DNA from: Clostridiales bacterium | Lineage (GTDB): Bacteria; Bacillota; Clostridia; Peptostreptococcales; Anaerovoracaceae | Length of the DNA: 64,000 bases | NCBI GenBank assembly: GCA_009911365.1 | Contig: QXXF01000008.1 | Coordinates: forward strand, 1-64,000 | Direction of reading: 5' to 3' | Shown here: piece after piece, positions 42,072 through 49,584 of the stretch | Layout of the letters: each line of letters starts with the position of its first letter | How positions within the stretch are numbered: the stretch's first letter is position 1 | Made by a program: the position numbers and the translations under genes | Notes under the pieces: generated by a model | The model's input: the letters and a program-made list of their open reading frames with translations, nothing else | Database searches by the model: none | Told to the model about the DNA's origin: nothing

Positions 42072-44039
42072 TTACTTTATTTTGACGGACTTTGCCTTGG
42101 ACCAAGAGGAATAATAAGTTTTTCCGCCTGCCTTTTGGTAAGTCCGAACACGAACGTAATACTTTTTCTTGGCCTTCAGTTTGGCGATTTCTTTGGCAGT
42201 GGTCTTGTTCTTACGGACCACCGCGGTCTTTGCGCCTTTAAAGTTCTTCTTCAGGCCATATTGGATCTGGTATCCCGCTGTTTGGGCTGTTTTCTTCTTC
42301 CATTTCACGGTCATGGATTTCTTGCCCGCAGTCACTTTGGAAATAGCGGTCTTTTGCGGAAGAATCTTGAACTTCACAGCTTTGGCCGCGGTTCCCGCAT
42401 AATTACCAGCACCTTTTACTGTGACCTTATAAGTTCCCACTTTTTTTCTGTTGCCAGCGTAAGTCACCTGAAAGTCCTTGGCAGTCAGCTTTTTGCCATT
42501 CAAGGTCACGGTCACCGCCGGCTTTCTCACCTTCCCGTTATAGGCGAAGGAGGATTTCGCCAGCTTCACAGAAGCCTTGGCAATGTTGGCCCGCTGGATG
42601 GTAAAAGTCTTGCTGACAGTCCTGGCGTATTCTCCGGTGCCTGTCACTATCACGTTCCCAGTTCCCGCCTTGGCGTTGTTTTCATAAGCGACCCGGTAAT
42701 CGGTCCCAACGGTTAGCTTCTTGCCATTTAGGATCACTGTGATGTCCTGGGGCCTTTGCTCTTTTCCATTGTAAACGAACTTTTGGTCCTTCCAGGAAAT
42801 CTGCGCGCCTTCTATGGAATAGGCCGGCTTCACGGCCATCAGGTTACCACTGTCATTTTTGTAATACAGTATGTCGCCATCAGCGATGATACTGGAAATC
42901 CCGTACTGCTGCATGTCTTTGTCTGGGATGAAGTAGTCGGTCCCAGAGGCGGCATTGTAAATGCCGCCTGGTTCCTTATAGTAGGTACAGTAAATGTTAT
43001 TTTCATCTTTGATGGTTATGCTAGGCACTTTCCCCGGAGTGTTCAGGGTCGTGACTGTCCGCATTGTCGCTGGCTCAATGACCGCGATGCCTGTGTTGCC
43101 TCCAACATACATCTTATTATTGTAAATCACCGGCGTACAGATGCTCAGACCTCCCGGCAGGCCCACCGGGCTTCCTTGGAGGTTCGGAGTCCCGTCTCCA
43201 TTCAGCCCGAATTTGTAGAGTTTACCGTCATAAGTGGCAACATAGTAATCAGCGCCGTGACTGACGACTGTCGAACGGACGGATGCGTTCAAGTCGCATG
43301 ATTTGTACGCAGCGGTATCCAAATCATATGCGTACAGCTTTGAAGTTCCATTATACGCTTCAGAGCCGAATACCACTTTATTGTCTTTGACGCATGCGCC
43401 TGCCCAGTAAAAGCCCCGGTGCGCATCCTTGGCTAAGACTGTAACGCCCTGATCCGCAGCATTCAATCTGTCCAAATCGATCCTGGCATAAGTGCCGCCC
43501 ACTCCTGATTTTCCCGTCCATGAGCCTGTATAAACACTGTGGGTATCCTTGTCGTAGATCACAGGTGAAATACCCTGGTGGTTGGTTTCTCCTGACGCAT
43601 AAGTCACTTCTTTGATGATCTGCATGGATTCCGCGTCCACGATAGCCACGGTCGCGCCGTCCTGGGCAACGAAGATTCTGCCGCCCTCTTCATCCACGGT
43701 AGGCGCGATGCCCCAGAACGCGCAGCCCTTTGAAAGCACCGCCTTACCCGCTATGTTTCCTGTATGTTTATCCAGCTTGTACAGCGTCTTCCCAGCTGCC
43801 ACATAAAGGTAGTCTTTCCACATGGCTGGGGACGTGATGTATTTGCCCGGCACAATGCCGGACGCGTCACTTGGCGGGGAGAAGGACCATTTCAGCCCTC
43901 CCGCATCTTTACTGCCAACTGATTTCGCATTGGCTCCAGCTCCATCGTTTGTCCCGGCAAATGCCGCCGCGCTGCCGCCAAATATCATGGTCACTGCCAT
44001 GACTAAGACCATCATCCATGAAACGATCCGCTTTTTCAT
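42072..44039 (-). CDS. Secreted beta-propeller (PQQ-like) protein with Ig-like and Fn3-like domains
   Basis: The 655-residue protein has a signal peptide ending AAFAGT. Residues about 45-400 contain repeated blade-like segments (YLYVAAGKTLYKLDKHTGN, GRIFVAQDGATVAIVDAE, KLYAYDLDTAAYKSCD, MYVGGNTGIAVIEP), a PQQ-like propeller. Two MBG-type Ig-like repeats follow (about 415-490 and 495-570, YNGKEQRPQDITVILNGKKL and YNGKVRKPAVTVTLNGKKL). An Fn3-like domain of the shared family closes the protein. It stands between two DUF4430 genes in a riboswitch-controlled operon, so a part in cobalamin capture or scaffolding is likely; no catalytic residues are apparent. Confidence 0.8.
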   Translation of the reverse strand: MKKRIVSWMMVLVMAVTMIFGGSAAAFAGTNDGAGANAKSVGSKDAGGLKWSFSPPSDASGIVPGKYITSPAMWKDYLYVAAGKTLYKLDKHTGNIAGKAVLSKGCAFWGIAPTVDEEGGRIFVAQDGATVAIVDAESMQIIKEVTYASGETNHQGISPVIYDKDTHSVYTGSWTGKSGVGGTYARIDLDRLNAADQGVTVLAKDAHRGFYWAGACVKDNKVVFGSEAYNGTSKLYAYDLDTAAYKSCDLNASVRSTVVSHGADYYVATYDGKLYKFGLNGDGTPNLQGSPVGLPGGLSICTPVIYNNKMYVGGNTGIAVIEPATMRTVTTLNTPGKVPSITIKDENNIYCTYYKEPGGIYNAASGTDYFIPDKDMQQYGISSIIADGDILYYKNDSGNLMAVKPAYSIEGAQISWKDQKFVYNGKEQRPQDITVILNGKKLTVGTDYRVAYENNAKAGTGNVIVTGTGEYARTVSKTFTIQRANIAKASVKLAKSSFAYNGKVRKPAVTVTLNGKKLTAKDFQVTYAGNRKKVGTYKVTVKGAGNYAGTAAKAVKFKILPQKTAISKVTAGKKSMTVKWKKKTAQTAGYQIQYGLKKNFKGAKTAVVRKNKTTAKEIAKLKAKKKYYVRVRTYQKAGGKTYYSSWSKAKSVKIK

Positions 44040-44088
44040 CTCACCCGTTCCTTTCTCAAAACTCCCTTGCTTTTCATCAATGTCCGCT

Positions 44089-44805
44089 CTATTTCACATA
44101 GTACCATTTCACCACGTCACCTTTGCTAATACTGTATTTATCAGCGGCCTTGCTTGGCGTGGAACCATTGACCGAATATTTCCAGCCGCTGGCCGGTCCT
44201 TCATCGAATTCAAAACGGCCGTTGATCCCTTTCACATACAGGCCGTACTGGGACTTCTCTGCGCTGACGCTGGCCCCGCTCTGCTTTAAGACGGAATAGG
44301 CCGTGTCGCCGCCTTGCAGGGAAACACTCTTGCCGCTGCAATACCCGTCCACTGACACATAGCACACATTGGCCTGCGTGGCTTTGGTGGTCGGATTTTT
44401 TGTAGCTTTCTTTGTCGTGTTTCTGGTTTGCTTTTTGGTGGTGGATTTCTTTTCATCCTTTGCGGTCTTCGTGGCCTGCGCAGGCTTTTTTACGGTTTCG
44501 GATTTCTTGGCCTTGGTTGTGGATTTTTCCACGGCCTTGGTGGTCGGCTTGGTCTGCTCCTGGGCTTTCGTGGTCTCTGTTGTTTCACTGGCTTCCTTAG
44601 CCGCCTCGGTCGTCTCTTCCTGGTTCTCGGTCTTGGATTCATTCTCCACGCTTTGCTCCGCGGCAGGCGCGGCCGCAGGTTCTTCCACTGACTGTTCCGC
44701 ACTGGAGGAGCATCCTGCCATGCCAAATGCCAGAAATACAGCGGTCACGGAGATCCCCAGGATCACCGCAAGATTTCTTTTGTTTTTCCGTTCTTTCCTT
44801 TTCAT
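44089..44805 (-). CDS. DUF4430 (transcobalamin-like) lipoprotein
   Basis: The ATG at 44805 (MKRKERKNKRN) with GGAGAAAAGGTG ahead is the start; the frame runs open to 44991, but that part is leader RNA containing a terminator hairpin. The 238-residue product has a lipobox FGMAGC. A long Thr/Lys/Glu-rich linker (about 35-150, TTKAVEKSTTKAKK) precedes a DUF4430 domain (about 155-238) with VSVDGYCSGKSVSLQGGDTAY and GPASGWKYSVNGSTPSKAA, then GDVVKWYYVK. Domain and context suggest a membrane-tethered corrinoid-binding protein held away from the wall by the linker. It is the first gene after the riboswitch. Confidence 0.85.
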   Translation of the reverse strand: MKRKERKNKRNLAVILGISVTAVFLAFGMAGCSSSAEQSVEEPAAAPAAEQSVENESKTENQEETTEAAKEASETTETTKAQEQTKPTTKAVEKSTTKAKKSETVKKPAQATKTAKDEKKSTTKKQTRNTTKKATKNPTTKATQANVCYVSVDGYCSGKSVSLQGGDTAYSVLKQSGASVSAEKSQYGLYVKGINGRFEFDEGPASGWKYSVNGSTPSKAADKYSISKGDVVKWYYVK

Positions 44806-44911
44806 CACCTTTTCTCCTTTATGCTCAATGACTTTGATCACCTTCGTTAGTTTCCGTCCAGCGTCAAACGCTGTTAATTCTGGAAAGATCACAGGCGAAT
44901 TTCCCACATAA

Positions 44912-44944
44912 TGAAAAAAGCACCCAGCCTCTGACCGTGTGCTT
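44912..44944 (-). terminator. Rho-independent terminator in the riboswitch leader
   Basis: On the minus strand AAGCAC...GTGCTT (44918-44923 with 44939-44944) forms a long stem with one mismatch and a three-base loop, followed by six T. It lies after the aptamer and before the DUF4430 start codon, so it is the likely switchable terminator. Confidence 0.8.
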
Positions 44945-44977
44945 AATTTTACTTGCTGCTTAGGATCACCGCTTTCT

Positions 44978-45015
44978 AGAAAACACGCCACAGGCCTTTT
45001 TCATGCCTGCGTGCC
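44978..45015 (-). terminator. Second terminator-like hairpin in the leader
   Basis: On the minus strand CACGC and AGGC pair with GCCT and GCGTG around GTG, followed by TTTTCT. It is imperfect and might form a pause site or part of an alternative fold of the leader. Confidence 0.35.
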
Positions 45016-45069
45016 ACAATTTCCACTGTGATTCCTGATCGTAAACTTTGCCCCATCTCAGAAGACTCT

Positions 45070-45245
45070 CGTTTCGAGCAAATACAGGTCTACCGACTGA
45101 ACCCTTTACCTACTAGAATGCCTTCCCAAAGCTCTGCTTGCTTCAGTGGCTTGCGCTCAAAGCGCCAATCCGTTCGCGGATATCACGGTTGCTGAGACAC
45201 AGTGCCGGATTTTCACCAGCTTCCAAAATTGTCTTTGCTCAAAGT
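45070..45245 (-). ncRNA. Cobalamin riboswitch (RF00174 type)
   Basis: On the minus strand the leader contains the hallmarks in order: GGTGAAAATCCGGCACTG (within 45199-45220), GCAACCGTGAT, the B12 box AAGCCACTG (45144-45152), TGGGAAGG and AGTCGGTAGACCTG (45084-45098). GAGCAAA (45234-45240) and TTTGCTC (45076-45082) close the P1 stem. The RNA begins about 15 nt after a consensus promoter and is followed by two terminator-like hairpins before the DUF4430 gene, so cobalamin should turn the operon off by premature termination. Confidence 0.93.
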
Positions 45246-45265
45246 ATGTTGTTGTTGTGAAATCA

Positions 45266-45294
45266 ATTATATGCCTTCGATGAGTCCTTGTCAA
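45266..45294 (-). promoter_or_regulatory. Consensus promoter of the cobalamin operon
   Basis: On the minus strand TTGACA (45289-45294) and TATAAT (45266-45271) are both perfect with a 17-nt spacer. Transcription would start at about 45259, just before the riboswitch. Confidence 0.85.
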
Positions 45295-45394
45295 GTGGAC
45301 GTTTTCTTGATTTTACAAGGAAGGAATATGAATCCCTTGAGTTTTATGGTAAAATAGCCTTTAGAAAATCTGACAAAAAGGAAGTGCGCGAACC

Positions 45395-46735
45395 ATGGAC
45401 TACGAAAAACAATATCAAGAAAAGCTGACTACAGCGGCGGAAGCCGTGAAAATCATAAAATCAGGAGATTGGGTGGATTATTCCTGGTGCGTCAATCACC
45501 CTTATGCCCTAGACCAGGCACTGGCTGCTCGAAAGGACGAGCTAGAGGATGTAAAGGTCCACGGCAGCACGTCTCTGTGGATGCCGGAGATTTGCAAAGC
45601 CCAGGACGCTGGAGAACATTTCACTTGGGTTGCCTGGCACACTACGGGAATTGACCGGAAGATCTTCAAAAAGGGCATGGGATATTTCACGCCTATGCGC
45701 TATTCAGAGCTGCCTCGCTTTTACCGGGACCACCTGCCGCCCGCAGATGTGTTGATGATGCAGGTCCCGCCCATGGACAGGTTTGGAAATTTCTCTTTTT
45801 CCGTATCTCCTTCCCACCTGGCCCAGTTGTGCGCCAGGGCAAAGCATATTATCGTGGAGATCAATGAAAATCTGCCTCGTACTTATGGTCTGTACGACAC
45901 GGAGCTGCACATCAGCAGGGTAGACGCTATCGTGGAAGGGCCCAACCCATCTCTGCCTCAGATGTCTATGCCAGCTCCTACTGATGTGGATCAAAGGATC
46001 GCCCAGCTCATTCTGCCACACATCCCAGATGGCGCGTGTCTCCAGCTGGGGATCGGCGGTATGCCAAACGCAGTTGGAGAACTGATCGCACAGTCGGATC
46101 TGAAGGACCTGGGAATCCACACGGAAATGTACATCGACGCATTCGTGGACATCGCCAAGGCAGGAAAGATCACAGGACGCCGAAAAACCATGGACAAGGG
46201 CCGGCAGGTATTCGGCATGGCGGCAGGCACGGACAAACTGTATCGATACATTGACCAGAATCCAGAGGTCATGGGCGCACCGGTGGAGTATACCAACGAT
46301 GTGCGGGTCATTTCCTCCAACGACAATTTCATTTCCATCAATAATGCCATTGACATGGATCTGTTTTCTCAGATCAATGCGGAATCAGCCGGCGTCCGGC
46401 ACATTTCCGGCACTGGCGGGCAACTGGATTTTGTCATGGGCGCTTATTTGTCCAAGGGCGGCAAAAGCTTCATCTGCCTTTCCTCCAGTTACACGGATGA
46501 GGATGGAAACCTGAAGAGCCGCGTTCTGCCTACTCTAGCGCCTGGTTCCATCTGCACCACGCCCCGCAGCGTTGTTCAGTATATTGTCACCGAGTATGGG
46601 ATCGTTGACATGAAGGGAAAAAACACCTGGCAGCGGGCGGAAGCACTGGTCTCTCTTGCGCATCCTGACTTTCGGGAAAGCCTGATCCAGGAGGCGGAAA
46701 ACATGGGGATTTGGAGGAATTCTAACAAGCGATAA
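45395..46735 (+). CDS. Butyryl-CoA:acetate / 4-hydroxybutyrate-type CoA transferase
   Basis: The 446-residue protein belongs to the acetyl-CoA hydrolase/transferase family that includes But and Cat. It has [20 protein letters not shown], the [14 protein letters not shown] segment, GDTELHIS-type residues, [16 protein letters not shown], and [26 protein letters not shown], the last nearly as in butyryl-CoA:acetate CoA-transferases. The likely reaction moves CoA between a short-chain acyl-CoA and acetate in butyrate-type fermentation; exact substrates cannot be told from sequence. It stands alone, divergent from the riboswitch operon. Confidence 0.8.
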   Translation: MDYEKQYQEKLTTAAEAVKIIKSGDWVDYSWCVNHPYALDQALAARKDELEDVKVHGSTSLWMPEICKAQDAGEHFTWVAWHTTGIDRKIFKKGMGYFTPMRYSELPRFYRDHLPPADVLMMQVPPMDRFGNFSFSVSPSHLAQLCARAKHIIVEINENLPRTYGLYDTELHISRVDAIVEGPNPSLPQMSMPAPTDVDQRIAQLILPHIPDGACLQLGIGGMPNAVGELIAQSDLKDLGIHTEMYIDAFVDIAKAGKITGRRKTMDKGRQVFGMAAGTDKLYRYIDQNPEVMGAPVEYTNDVRVISSNDNFISINNAIDMDLFSQINAESAGVRHISGTGGQLDFVMGAYLSKGGKSFICLSSSYTDEDGNLKSRVLPTLAPGSICTTPRSVVQYIVTEYGIVDMKGKNTWQRAEALVSLAHPDFRESLIQEAENMGIWRNSNKR

Positions 46736-46753
46736 AAGGATTTTTATGGCAAA

Positions 46754-46803
46754 ACCGCCTTAATGAAAGACTGCTGCCAAACGCAGCCTTCCGTTAAGGC
46801 GGT
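46754..46803. terminator. Terminator-like inverted repeat after the CoA transferase
   Basis: ACCGCCTTAA (46754-46763) pairs with TTAAGGCGGT (46794-46803), with an inner CTGC/GCAG. Only the minus direction has a T-run (TTTT), so it may have ended the RelB-like gene whose remnant is next. Confidence 0.5.
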
Positions 46804-46822
46804 AAACCATGCTGTTATTCGT

Positions 46823-47008
46823 CTAATGCCTTTTTAATTCTGTTATGTTATGATATCCTTTTACATCAGGAACTTGGGAAATCCGCCTCGCCTCTTCCCT
46901 TGCGTCTAAGGTATCCTGGCGATAGGAAACCTTTGGAACTTCCACATGAAACAGCAGCCCCCGTCTTTCAGCTTCATTATGTTCCAAATCAATAAATTTG
47001 GTAACTTG
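46823..47008 (-). pseudogene. C-terminal remnant of a RelB/DinJ-family antitoxin
   Basis: The minus strand encodes ERRGLLFHVEVPKVSYRQ, DTLDAREEARRIS and QVPDVKGYHNITELKRH before a TAG at 46823. This is the layout of the RelB/DinJ C terminus (GLPFxVxVPN, AxxEAxxI, VKGYxxxxEL). An in-frame stop lies at 47009-47011 and the ribbon-helix-helix N terminus is missing, as is any toxin gene. It is therefore a fragment. The call rests on pattern memory of the family. Confidence 0.5.
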
Positions 47009-47036
47009 TTATCAATCTCATCTTTCTCATATTTCC

Positions 47037-47074
47037 CTAAAAAATAGCCCGCTGACAGAATGCCAGCGAGCCAT
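47037..47074 (-). terminator. Rho-independent terminator of the 31-residue peptide gene
   Basis: On the minus strand GGCTCGCTGGC pairs with GTCAGCGGGCT across a five-base loop, followed by ATTTTTT. It lies 22 nt after the peptide's stop codon. Confidence 0.75.
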
Positions 47075-47095
47075 TTTCCAAACGTCTACGCAATA

Positions 47096-47191
47096 TCATT
47101 TTTTCATTTTAATCCTCCGCCCATCCATGGCTAGTACAACAATGCCAAAGGCGACCGCTAATAATCCGCACACTAAAAATAAAGTCGTCAT
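47096..47191 (-). CDS. 31-residue membrane peptide
   Basis: This short gene starts with ATG at 47191 behind a strong ribosome site (AGAAGGAGG, 9 nt away) and ends in TGA at 47096-47098. The peptide begins MTTLFLVCGLLAVAFGIVV, a single hydrophobic helix of about 20 residues, followed by a short charged tail (MDGRRIKMKK). Its own terminator follows at 47037-47074. The layout is like small subunits or regulators such as KdpF and CydX, but no family was recognised. Its neighbours are gene fragments, so its partner is not evident. Confidence 0.55.
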   Translation of the reverse strand: MTTLFLVCGLLAVAFGIVVLAMDGRRIKMKK

Positions 47192-47324
47192 AATAAACCT
47201 CCTTCTCTATTTATACACACAACTTACTTTTTTAGTGTACTACAAAAATAGTCAAATTACTAGCTTTTTCTGAATATTTTTTTAATTTCGTCCAAATCCC
47301 AATTTTTCTGTCTGTATTCACACT

Positions 47325-47368
47325 GCGCCCCAATAGCGATCAGATAGCTTTGATCGTTATTAGGGCGC
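47325..47368. repeat. Strong inverted repeat over the end of the DHFR-like fragment
   Basis: GCGCCC (47325-47330) pairs with GGGCGC (47363-47368), and inner AATA.CGATCA pairs with TGATCG.TATT. It covers the stop codon of the fragment ending at 47360 and may mark the point where the gene was cut. Confidence 0.55.
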
Positions 47369-47524
47369 ATAAGGCGGGTTCAACACACTTTTTTTCTCAA
47401 ATGCAGAATAGGTGTCAATGTTCTCATCATCACCACCTTGTCCATTCAACCAATCAACGCCGCCCTCACTATCCGCAATATATCCGTCAAGACTCATCGC
47501 GATAAATAAGCTTATTTTCCTCAT
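47360..47524 (-). pseudogene. N-terminal fragment of a dihydrofolate-reductase-like (RibD_C/YyaP type) protein
   Basis: AAGGAG precedes an ATG at 47524. The product begins MRKISLFIAMSLDGYIADS and continues EGGVDWLNGQ...ENIDTYSAFE, the usual start of DHFR-like proteins of the RibD C-terminal family. After AFE it leaves the family and stops at 47360, so 54 residues remain of a usual 170-180. It is a truncated gene whose break lies beside a strong inverted repeat. Confidence 0.65.
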
Positions 47525-47552
47525 GTTTTTATCTCCTTGACTTGTGAGTCGC

Positions 47553-47981
47553 TCATTTTTTCCAAGTCATTACATACTCTTTTTGATTCGTATTATCATC
47601 AGTGTTTTCGAATTGAATCACAAACTGTTCCCTTTGATAAAATTGTATCGCACGAGTATTCTTTTGATACACACGTAAACTCAGATTAGATTTAACGCAT
47701 TTCGCGTACTCCAACAACTGTTTTCCAATACCATTCGACTGAACGTCTTCCCTCACAAAAATCCCTTCAATATGACCATCCGACAATCCAATAAATCCAT
47801 CTATTCGCTTCGTAGCATCATCTTCATGCACATATACTTCTGCTTGAGGCAAAACGCTTCTTACCATCTCGTGATTATCTGTCCAATATTCTTTTGGAAT
47901 GAAGCAATGTGTTTTAATGTTTGTATCAAGCCATATCTGCGTTATGGCAGTTAAATCATTTTCTTCAAATTCTCTAATCAT
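47553..47981 (-). CDS. GNAT-family N-acetyltransferase
   Basis: The 142-residue protein has the GNAT fold: IREFEENDLTAITQIW at the start, FIGLSDGHIEGIFVREDVQSNGIGKQLLEYA as the acetyl-CoA-binding Q/RxxGxG/A site, and LSLRVYQKNTRAIQFYQREQF near the end. It resembles YjaB-like acetyltransferases; the substrate is unknown. Base composition is AT-richer than most of the window, as in the Etf cluster that follows. Confidence 0.85.
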   Translation of the reverse strand: MIREFEENDLTAITQIWLDTNIKTHCFIPKEYWTDNHEMVRSVLPQAEVYVHEDDATKRIDGFIGLSDGHIEGIFVREDVQSNGIGKQLLEYAKCVKSNLSLRVYQKNTRAIQFYQREQFVIQFENTDDNTNQKEYVMTWKK

Positions 47982-48099
47982 GACAATTTATCTCTATAAA
48001 TCCTAATGTTTCAGTAAATTTCCGCCGCGAACGCTCGAACAAATCATAGAGTTAAATCCGCGGCAGATCCACAATTTTGCGGTAATATATTAGAATCGC

Positions 48100-48132
48100 T
48101 TATAAAATAACGCTCACCCTAAGCAAGCGTTA
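48100..48132 (-). terminator. Terminator of the marR-etf operon
   Basis: On the minus strand AACGCT pairs with AGCGTT (48108-48113 and 48126-48131), followed by ATTTTAT, about 20 nt after the marR stop codon. Confidence 0.6.
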
Positions 48133-48152
48133 AAATTTCTCCTACAAATCTA

Positions 48153-48572
48153 TCAAATCTTTGCCACTTTCACTCTTCTGAGATACTGTTTAAACTGTAC
48201 AATTTCTTCCTCAGAGAAATCTTCCAGAACCTTTTGATTTACTTCCAGCACAATCCGATCAACAGATTTCTCCAGTTCCTTTGCTGAATCACTCAAACGA
48301 ATAATAATGTGACGACGATCATTTACATCTATTTCGCGTTCCAGTAACCCTTTTCCTTCCATACGATCCAATATTCCGGACACAGTAGAGTTTTCCACAC
48401 CGAGAAATTCCGCGATTTCTTTCGGGTTACTCATATCAAACTGCCAGATACACTTTAGTACACCATACTGAATTGGTGTTAAACCCAGCTCCTTCAGCGA
48501 TTTTTTCATTTTAATAAACACCCTGTGCTGCGCTCCGGTCAACAAAAAATTAATACATTCTTCTATGTTCAC
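48153..48572 (-). CDS. MarR-family transcriptional regulator
   Basis: The 139-residue protein has the winged-helix core of MarR: LTPIQYGVLKCIWQFDMSNPKEIAEFLGVENSTVSGILDRMEGKGLLERE, then the wing DVNDRRHIIIRLS. Such regulators usually repress a neighbouring promoter and let go when a small acid or CoA ester binds. The gene is last in the etfB-etfA-marR operon and lies opposite the acyl-CoA dehydrogenase; inverted repeats in the divergent promoter region (50388-50526) are candidate operators. Confidence 0.9.
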   Translation of the reverse strand: MNIEECINFLLTGAQHRVFIKMKKSLKELGLTPIQYGVLKCIWQFDMSNPKEIAEFLGVENSTVSGILDRMEGKGLLEREIDVNDRRHIIIRLSDSAKELEKSVDRIVLEVNQKVLEDFSEEEIVQFKQYLRRVKVAKI

Positions 48573-48589
48573 CCTTTTCTTCCTCCAAT

Positions 48590-49549
48590 CTATTTATCAC
48601 CTGTTTGACACAACAAATTAATCATATTTCGCACAATCGAATTAGCGTCACTGTAGATCCCATAATCACAATAGCGAAAAATTGGCGAATCCTTCTGATT
48701 ATTTACTGCAATGATGTACTGGCTCTCTTTCATTCCTGCTATGTGCTGAACCGCACCGGATATGCCAAAAGCCAGATACACTTTCGGATGGACAAAGCTT
48801 CCCGTCTGTCCCACCTGCTCATCTACGCTTGCCCAGCCGGAATCAACAACAGGTCGTGAACCACCTATGGATGCGTGATATAAACTTGCCAATTTTCTCA
48901 AAGCAAGAAAACTATCCTCGTTCAGCATTCCCCGTCCGCCGGCAAAAATGATTTCCGCGTCTTTAATATCTTTTTTCGCATCTTCCTTCCGTTCCACGCA
49001 AATCAAATGAACATCTTCTGAACCGCTGCCTTTCGCCTCAATCACCCGGATATCTTCTATTTTCTTTCCAGGAGCAGAAACCTTAGATTCAACATTTTTC
49101 ACAACTGCCAGATACGGTTTTTCTCCTTCAAAGTGGCATATTGAAAAATGTGTCCCATCTAAAGATGGTTTCATGCCCATGCATTCATTCTCCTGCATCC
49201 AAATATTAGTACAATCCGTCATCAATGCCCTGTCCAACCGCGCCCCAAGCAGTGCGGCAAGCTCTCGGCATTGCGCATTTGATGGAAAAAGAATCAGATC
49301 AACATCATCCTCATTGATTAAACCAATCATTGTTTGTACAAGCTTTTCATTATCATAATACATCTGATAGGCACTATTCTTCAAGAGAATTATCTCATCT
49401 ACTTCATATTTTTTATAAGTATCTATTATTTTGTTGCCTAAAAAAAGCAGTTTGATTTCGCGGTCATTCATGCAATTCGCCAATTCTCTGGCTTTCATGA
49501 TTAATTGATTGTTTCTTTTTCGATTTTCCTCTCCAATAATATAAATCAT
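48590..49549 (-). CDS. etfA: Electron transfer flavoprotein, alpha subunit
   Basis: The 319-residue protein has the EtfA C-terminal FAD-binding motif with SIGGSRPVVDSGW, EQVGQTGSFVHPKVYLAFGISGAVQHIAGM and IIAVNNQKDSPIFRYCDYGI. The N-terminal half has the weaker EtfA core (ELAALLGARLDRALMTDCTNI). With EtfB it carries electrons to or from the acyl-CoA dehydrogenase encoded opposite. It lies 35 nt after etfB and 17 nt before marR. Confidence 0.93.
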   Translation of the reverse strand: MIYIIGEENRKRNNQLIMKARELANCMNDREIKLLFLGNKIIDTYKKYEVDEIILLKNSAYQMYYDNEKLVQTMIGLINEDDVDLILFPSNAQCRELAALLGARLDRALMTDCTNIWMQENECMGMKPSLDGTHFSICHFEGEKPYLAVVKNVESKVSAPGKKIEDIRVIEAKGSGSEDVHLICVERKEDAKKDIKDAEIIFAGGRGMLNEDSFLALRKLASLYHASIGGSRPVVDSGWASVDEQVGQTGSFVHPKVYLAFGISGAVQHIAGMKESQYIIAVNNQKDSPIFRYCDYGIYSDANSIVRNMINLLCQTGDK

Positions 49550-49584
49550 TTTATCGCCTCCATCATCGTTCTTTGATATGCCAC

